Source of the DNA: CAYSDL01 sp964429875
GTDB lineage: Bacteria > Fidelibacterota > Marinisomatia > SCGC-AAA003-L08 > D37C17
Direction of reading: 5' to 3'
Assembly: GCA_964429875.1 (NCBI GenBank)
Contig: CAYSDL010000010.1
Span: 1 to 44,902, forward strand
Length of the DNA: 44,902 nucleotides
Shown piece by piece: positions 44,296 to 44,902 of the stretch (its first letter is position 1; each line of letters starts with the position of its first letter). The notes under the pieces were generated by a model that worked only from the letters and a program-made list of their open reading frames with translations, ran no database searches and was not told the origin of the DNA. Position numbers and translations under genes: made by a program.

Positions 44296-44902
44296 TATTT
44301 ATTCATTTTTTTTGCTTTATCCATCGCTTCATCAATTGTACCAACATACATAAATGCATTTTCAGGAAGATCATCACAATCTCCATTTAATATTGCTTCA
44401 AATCCAGAAATAGTATCTTCCATTGAAACGTAACGGCCCGGAGTCCCTGTAAATTGCTCGGCTACAAAAAATGGTTGAGATAAAAACTTTTGCATTCTTC
44501 TTGCTCTATGCACAGTTTGTTTATCTTCATCAGATAGTTCATCCATCCCAAGAATAGCAATAATATCTTTTAACTCATTATAATTTTGAAGAATTTTTTG
44601 AACTGATCTAGCAGTATCATAATGTCGATCTCCAATAACTCTAGGGTCTAAAATTCTTGAAGTTGAGGCGAGTGGATCAACTGCTGGATATATACCTAAT
44701 TCAGCAATTTTTCTTTCTAAAACTGATGTTGCATCAAGGTGTGCAAATGCAGTTGCTGGCGCAGGATCTGTTAAATCATCAGCAGGCACATATACAGCTT
44801 GCACAGAAGTTACAGAGCCATTTTTTGTAGATGTAATTCTTTCTTGTAAATCTCCCATTTCTGTTCCCAGAGTAGGTTGATAACCAACAGCAGAAGGCAT
44901 TC
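44295..44902 (-). CDS. atpD: F-type ATP synthase beta subunit (5' part beyond window)
   Basis: C-terminal 202 codons of the catalytic beta subunit; the frame is open to the window edge and the Met at 44900 is internal. Clear family stretches are PSAVGYQPTLGTEMG, RITSTKNGSVTSVQAVYVPA, DDLTDPAPATAFAHLD, AELGIYPAVDPLASTSR, ILGMDELSDEDK and RARRMQKFLSQPFFVAEQFT. The Walker motifs lie upstream, outside the window. The gene is coupled to atpC by a 1-nt overlap. Order beta then epsilon is normal; whether the other F-type genes lie elsewhere cannot be seen. Confidence 0.96.
   Translation of the reverse strand, partial: MPSAVGYQPTLGTEMGDLQERITSTKNGSVTSVQAVYVPADDLTDPAPATAFAHLDATSVLERKIAELGIYPAVDPLASTSRILDPRVIGDRHYDTARSVQKILQNYNELKDIIAILGMDELSDEDKQTVHRARRMQKFLSQPFFVAEQFTGTPGRYVSMEDTISGFEAILNGDCDDLPENAFMYVGTIDEAMDKAKKMNK

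Noticed and set aside
1..44902. Prophage, insertion sequence, integrase or defence island
   Set aside because: No transposase, integrase, phage structural, restriction or toxin-antitoxin gene was found; the window is mostly core metabolism and envelope genes.

Overview
The window is about 45 kb of AT-rich (roughly 30% GC by eye), tightly packed bacterial DNA. It carries LPS genes (a KDO-transferase homologue and an ulosonate cassette), several lipoproteins with Bacteroidota-style lipoboxes, outer-membrane beta-barrel candidates and a giant lipoprotein of bacterial-repeat domains. This fits a Gram-negative marine lineage of the FCB superphylum, with Marinimicrobia/SAR406 my best guess; that is an inference from gene style, not a marker-gene placement. 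A run of exactly 100 N at 27702-27801 shows that it is a scaffolded draft or metagenome assembly. I saw no tRNA, rRNA, CRISPR array or insertion sequence, and no gene-free stretch above 300 bases.

Layout. 1-2237 (minus): an S41 C-terminal processing protease, then a MotA/TolQ/ExbB channel subunit that runs off the left edge. 2349-5168 (plus): uvrA. 5339-12579 (plus): a 2112-residue lipoprotein of about 26 repeat domains with a nucleotide-perfect 429-bp internal tandem duplication, followed 2 bp later by a barrel-like protein. 12602-15646 (plus): class II DAHP synthase, an ornithine-aminotransferase homologue overlapping it by 20 nt, and a small TPR lipoprotein. 15650-21233 (minus): FabL-type enoyl reductase, a YchF relative without its GTPase domain, an alpha/beta hydrolase, recO, proS and threonine aldolase. 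21302-22840 (plus): a YtcJ-type amidohydrolase. 22844-26757 (minus): glycyl-tRNA synthetase and topA. 26863-27669 (plus): a DUF2797 protein, then the gap. 27802-29990 (plus): truncated O-methyltransferase, coaBC and a Nudix hydrolase. 29973-30881 (minus): an endonuclease/exonuclease/phosphatase-family lipoprotein. 30928-33085 (plus): threonine dehydrogenase and 2-amino-3-ketobutyrate CoA ligase, a complete threonine-to-glycine route. 33082-36560 (minus): barrel protein, membrane-anchored gluzincin peptidase, double-GNAT protein and a multipass membrane protein. 36691-43898 (plus): an eight-gene envelope operon. 43900-44902 (minus): atpC and the 3' part of atpD.

The most interesting system is 36691-42337. 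A NeuA-type CMP-sugar synthetase and a NeuB-type synthase lacking the usual SAF domain lie beside homologues of KdnB (terminal-alcohol oxidase), KdnA (aminotransferase), a KdsC-type phosphatase and the KDO transferase WaaA. Read together they predict a pathway that makes a terminally aminated 3-deoxy-ulosonic acid (Kdo8N, or a C9 analogue), activates it with CMP and transfers it to lipid A, using sialic-acid-family enzymes where KdsA and KdsB would be expected.

Genes are commonly coupled by 1-20 nt overlaps, and five convergent gene pairs meet with 3 bp or less between them or overlap outright, leaving no room for ordinary terminators. This suggests a streamlined genome.
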